A stretch of 64,000 bases of DNA from assembly GCF_013373795.3 (NCBI RefSeq), contig NZ_CP088022.1, positions 5,208,001 through 5,272,000 on the forward strand, in the 5' to 3' direction. The notes under the pieces were generated by a model. That model ran no database searches. It saw nothing but the letters and a program-made list of their open reading frames with translations, and was not told the origin of the DNA. Position 1 is the first letter of the stretch. Each line of letters starts with the position of its first letter. Source of the stretch: Bradyrhizobium quebecense (GTDB lineage Bacteria; Pseudomonadota; Alphaproteobacteria; Rhizobiales; Xanthobacteraceae). Positions 60,989-64,000 of this stretch are shown piece by piece. The position numbers and the translations under genes are program-made.

Positions 60989-61885
60989 ATGGCCCGTACA
61001 GCTACGTTGCCGGTCCTCAATGGAGAATCCGGCCTCTCTCGATACCTCGCCGAGATCCGCAAGTTCCCCATGCTGGAGCCCCAGCAGGAGTACATGCTCG
61101 CCAAGCGTTGGCGCGAGCATGACGATCGCGACGCGGCGCATAAGCTTGTCACCAGCCATCTCAGGCTCGTGGCCAAGATCGCCATGGGCTATCGCGGCTA
61201 CGGCTTGCCGATCTCCGAGGTCGTCTCGGAAGGCAATGTCGGCCTGATGCAGGCGGTGAAGCGATTCGAGCCCGAGAAGGGCTTCCGTCTCGCCACATAC
61301 GCCATGTGGTGGATCAAGGCGTCAATACAAGAGTACATCCTGCGTTCCTGGTCGCTCGTGAAGATGGGCACCACCGCGAACCAGAAGAAGCTGTTCTTCA
61401 ACCTGCGCAAGGCGAAGAGCAAGATCTCCGCACTGGAAGAGGGTGATCTCCACCCCGACCAGGTGAAGCTGATTGCCAAGCGCCTCGGCGTGACCGATCA
61501 GGACGTGGTCGACATGAACCGCCGCCTCGGCGGTGACGCGTCGCTCAACGCCCCGATCCGCGACGACGGCGAAGCCGGCGAATGGCAGGACTGGCTGGTC
61601 GACAACTCGCCCAACGCCGAAGCCTTGATGGCCGAGAGCGAGGAGTTCGATCATCGCCGCCAGGCCCTGAACGGTGCGATCGGCGTGCTCAACCCGCGCG
61701 AACGCCGCATCTTCGAGGCGCGGCGTCTGGCGGATGAGCCGATGACGCTGGAAGACCTCGCCGCCGAGTTCGGCGTGTCGCGCGAGCGCGTGCGGCAGAT
61801 CGAGGTCCGCGCGTTCGAAAAGGTGCAGTCGGCCGTCAAGGGCACGATCGCCCGGCAGGAAGCCGCACTCGAAGCCGCGCACTAA
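60989..61885 (+). CDS. rpoH: RNA polymerase heat-shock sigma factor sigma-32
   Basis: 298 residues from ATG 60989 with GGAGG. Region 1.2 LSRYLAEIRKFPMLEPQQEYMLAKRW, region 2 with HLRLVAKIAMGYRGYGLPISEVVSEGNVGLMQAVKRFEPEKGFRLATYAMWWIKASIQEYILRSWSLVKMGTT, the RpoH box QKKLFFNLRK, and region 4 with LEDLAAEFGVSRERVRQIEVRAFEK. All are signatures of RpoH. Directs heat-shock gene transcription. Bradyrhizobium carries several rpoH copies; I cannot say which this is. It ends in a strong terminator. Confidence 0.95.
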   Translation: MARTATLPVLNGESGLSRYLAEIRKFPMLEPQQEYMLAKRWREHDDRDAAHKLVTSHLRLVAKIAMGYRGYGLPISEVVSEGNVGLMQAVKRFEPEKGFRLATYAMWWIKASIQEYILRSWSLVKMGTTANQKKLFFNLRKAKSKISALEEGDLHPDQVKLIAKRLGVTDQDVVDMNRRLGGDASLNAPIRDDGEAGEWQDWLVDNSPNAEALMAESEEFDHRRQALNGAIGVLNPRERRIFEARRLADEPMTLEDLAAEFGVSRERVRQIEVRAFEKVQSAVKGTIARQEAALEAAH

Positions 61886-61912
61886 TCGCGCGGCGGCAAG
61901 CCAACAGACACG

Positions 61913-61939
61913 AAAGCCGGCGGCAACGCCGGCTTTTTT
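61913..61939 (+). terminator. rho-independent terminator of rpoH
   Basis: 10-bp stem (61913-61922 with 61927-61936), GCAA tetraloop, and a run of six T including the last three stem positions. It lies 27 bp after the rpoH stop. Confidence 0.95.
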
Positions 61940-62266
61940 GTTTGTCTGTAGAGGATGGGTGGAGCGAAGTGATATCCATCCGACGAAGCTGGCTTTTGGG
62001 ATGATGTCCTTCGGCACGCACCACGATGTCCATGGATCCGCCTGCCGACGATGTCCGCATTAGCCTCAGGAGCGGGCAACAGAGGCGCTCTTGGCGGCGT
62101 CGGCTAGGGCCAGAACCGGACTTGTCTCAAACCGCACGTCGCTTCGCGATTCTGGCAAGCGCTGCGGCCGGGGACAAGCCACGATCACGGCTGGCAGCCA
62201 AGATCGCGGGAGCGTTCTGTTTTGCCCGCCGCCGGTGTTTGTTTGCGACCGGCGGGAGGACGAGCG
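61940..62266. other. non-coding region between rpoH and the phosphotransferase gene
   Basis: No gene seen. Short frames on both strands lack a ribosome site and family likeness. Confidence 0.45.
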
Positions 62267-63100
62267 ATGCGGGGATCCCTCGGGAAGAAGATCAAACAGG
62301 GCGGCACGGCTGACATCCACGCCTGGGCGCCAGGTCAGGTCGTAAAACTGTTCAAGGAAGGTTTCCCGCCGCGGCTCGGCCAGCAAGAGGTGCGGATGAC
62401 CCAGGCAGTGTTCGCCGCCGGCGTGCCTGCGCCGGAGGTGTTCGGCGAGGTGACGCTCGACGGACGCTTCGGCATCGTGCTCGGCCGCCTCGACGGACCG
62501 ACACTGCTGGAGGTCACGCGCAGCGGCGCCGTGACGTTCGCCCAGGCGGGTGCGATCCTTGCGTCCCTCGGCCTGTCCGTTCACAGCATGTCGCCGCCGC
62601 CGGAGGCCTTCCATCTGCGCGGCTGGATGGACACCGCCTTCAGGCTCTCCGGCGACATCGTACCCAAGCACATCGCCTCCGGCATCCTCGCGCTGATCGA
62701 CCGCCTGCAGCAGCCGGGGGACGTGCTGTGCCATGGCGACATCCACCCTGACAACGTGATCATGACGGCGGACGGTCCGCGGCTGATCGACTGGACCTTT
62801 TCGATCCGCGCGCCTGCGGCCCTCGATCATGGGTTCACTCACATCAGCCTGACCGAGTTTGCCCTCGATATCACCGATAATCCGCAGCGGCCGCTTGCGG
62901 TCAATGCGGCCGCGCAATCCGAATACGCGCGGCTATCCGGCAAGCCGGTAGTGGCGCTGAGGCAAGCGATGGAGACCTGGCTGCCGATCGCGATCGTCCG
63001 CTACTTCCTGCTCATGGGCGGGCCGACAAGCCAGCGATGGCGGCGGATAATGCAGCGCGTTGAAGCGGCCCTGCGCCCGCAGGACTGTTCACCTCAGTGA
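62267..63100 (+). CDS. APH-fold phosphotransferase (aminoglycoside/choline kinase type)
   Basis: 277 residues from ATG 62267 with GGGAGGA. A kinase-like fold: nucleotide loop KQGGTADIHAWAPGQVVKLF with Lys, HGDIHPDNVIM (catalytic loop, Asp and Asn) and LIDWTFSIRAPAALD (metal-binding Asp). Such proteins phosphorylate small hydroxyl or amino compounds (aminoglycosides, choline, homoserine) or act on sugars; the substrate is not readable, and no resistance is implied. Cytoplasmic, monocistronic. Confidence 0.85.
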   Translation: MRGSLGKKIKQGGTADIHAWAPGQVVKLFKEGFPPRLGQQEVRMTQAVFAAGVPAPEVFGEVTLDGRFGIVLGRLDGPTLLEVTRSGAVTFAQAGAILASLGLSVHSMSPPPEAFHLRGWMDTAFRLSGDIVPKHIASGILALIDRLQQPGDVLCHGDIHPDNVIMTADGPRLIDWTFSIRAPAALDHGFTHISLTEFALDITDNPQRPLAVNAAAQSEYARLSGKPVVALRQAMETWLPIAIVRYFLLMGGPTSQRWRRIMQRVEAALRPQDCSPQ

Positions 63101-63116
63101 CGTATGGTCCCGGCTA

Positions 63117-63881
63117 TCATTTTTCGGCCAAGACGGAAGCTGCGGGCGCCGGAAGCACGATCACTTTCGCGCCGACCTTCACCCGATCATAGAGGTCGAC
63201 GACGTCCTCATTGGTCAGCCGGATACAGCCGGAGGAAACCCGCTTCCCAATCGTATCGGGCTTGTTGGTGCCGTGAATTCTATATTCGGTATCGCCGAGA
63301 TACATCGCCCGGGCGCCGAGCGGATTGCCGGGACCCCCCGTCATAAACCGCGGCAGATAAGGCTGGCGCGAAATCATCTCTGCCGGAGGACGCCAGTCCG
63401 GCCATTCTGTTTTGCGGGCCACGGTCTGTTCACCGGACCATGTGAAACCTTCGCGGCCGACGCCGATGCCGTAGCGCATCGCCTGTCCATCGTTCAGAAC
63501 GAGGTAAAGGAATGTGTTTCCGGTGTCGATGACGACGGTGCCCGGCGTCTGGTGACTGACGTAGTCAACCACCTGCCGAACAAATCTTCCGGGAGCATCA
63601 GCGGCTTTTGGTGTTTCGACCCGGAGCGCTGGGGCCGGGATCGGAACCGGAACTGACGCTGGTGCCTGAACTGGCGCCGATACGAGAACAGGAGTCGATG
63701 GCGTAGGACTGGATGGCGCCGGGACCTGGTGCGCGGCTTGCTTCCGTATCGGTTGAACGCTCGCCGGGCGCCACAGCAAACCGTACCCCAATGCGACAGC
63801 CGCCACGGCGCCAATTGCAACTCTTCCCGCCACCGGTAGCGCGAGCGCCTCAGTCTTCCCACGTTTGGCCCGCTTTGCCAT
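63117..63881 (-). CDS. YkuD-type L,D-transpeptidase
   Basis: 254 residues from ATG 63881. N-terminal basic tail, membrane anchor about 21-37, long Pro/Ala/Val-rich periplasmic linker (about 50-85), and the YkuD domain (about 110-250): HQTPGTVVIDTGNTFLYLVLNDGQAMRYGIGVGREGFTWSG, then HGTNKPDTIGKRVSSGCIRLTNEDVVDLYDRV with the catalytic Cys in SSGCIRL and His in the same segment. Cross-links peptidoglycan (3-3 bonds) or anchors lipoproteins. Convergent with the phosphotransferase gene. Confidence 0.9.
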   Translation of the reverse strand: MAKRAKRGKTEALALPVAGRVAIGAVAAVALGYGLLWRPASVQPIRKQAAHQVPAPSSPTPSTPVLVSAPVQAPASVPVPIPAPALRVETPKAADAPGRFVRQVVDYVSHQTPGTVVIDTGNTFLYLVLNDGQAMRYGIGVGREGFTWSGEQTVARKTEWPDWRPPAEMISRQPYLPRFMTGGPGNPLGARAMYLGDTEYRIHGTNKPDTIGKRVSSGCIRLTNEDVVDLYDRVKVGAKVIVLPAPAASVLAEK

Positions 63882-64000
63882 GTCTTTCCCCCGATCCCTG
63901 TGCTTCGAACAGGTACCCAGCAAATTTTAACAAGCTTCGAAGCGATTTCGTTCAGGCTGAAAATCGCCAAGCGTCGTTAACGCCAGCTCTTGTTCCGCAA

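Noticed and set aside
1..64000. CRISPR arrays, rRNA genes and insertion-sequence transposases
   Set aside because: Looked for on both strands; no regularly spaced repeats, rRNA-like segments or transposase motifs seen.

Overview
The window looks like chromosome of an alphaproteobacterium of the Bradyrhizobium/Rhodopseudomonas group (Nitrobacteraceae). Grounds: high GC with codon use to match, small proteins I recognise from that group (31192-31329, 32981-33253, DUF6476 at 59392-59730), and repeated palindromic intergenic elements (core gcatgatccggaaaag; a second ctctccc/gggagag type). Assignments come from reading the sequence and translations; no database search was run.

Left edge (1-3250). 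This stretch has visibly lower GC. It holds one long minus-strand gene that enters from outside the window. It reads as a PD-(D/E)xK nuclease fused to a NACHT NTPase, an architecture of bacterial NLR-like anti-phage proteins. From 3253 to 9925 follow housekeeping-type genes: a KAS II-like condensing enzyme, a TetR repressor divergent from an MFS transporter with twin operator arms, a YeaQ/GlsB membrane protein and a UPF0182 membrane protein.

Centre (about 10.15-52.8 kb). I propose that this is an old integrative island of about 42.6 kb. Its right end is tRNA-Glu(CTC), with a broken tyrosine-recombinase gene 12 bp from the tRNA 3' end. Its left end carries a 13-bp direct repeat of the tRNA 3' terminus at 10149-10161, next to a decayed gene. 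Between the two lie eleven sites of the FNR/FixK anaerobox form (TTGAY-N4-RTCAA, one deviating) and a cysteine-free FixK-like regulator; by eye I found no such site outside. The boxes stand upstream of: polyphosphate kinase PPK2; a PLP amino-acid decarboxylase with an AspT-type antiporter; a second AspT antiporter; a SulP transporter; a tandem double alpha/beta-hydrolase operon with a phasin; a 3-oxoacid CoA-transferase with a MaoC hydratase; a DUF3141(PhaC-like)-Pta-AckA-FabI operon; and several membrane or periplasmic proteins of unknown function. Together this reads as an oxygen-limitation programme for polyphosphate and PHA/acetyl-CoA overflow, proton-consuming decarboxylation and envelope remodelling.

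Right (52.86-64 kb). Backbone-like genes: a molybdenum hydroxylase pair (IorAB type), a small secreted protein, a PQQ alcohol dehydrogenase carrying the D-x-D lanthanide signature, a Rieske protein, DUF6476, an RluD-type pseudouridine synthase, sigma-32 (RpoH) with a clear terminator, an APH-fold phosphotransferase and a YkuD L,D-transpeptidase. Extragenic palindromic repeats are scattered between these genes.
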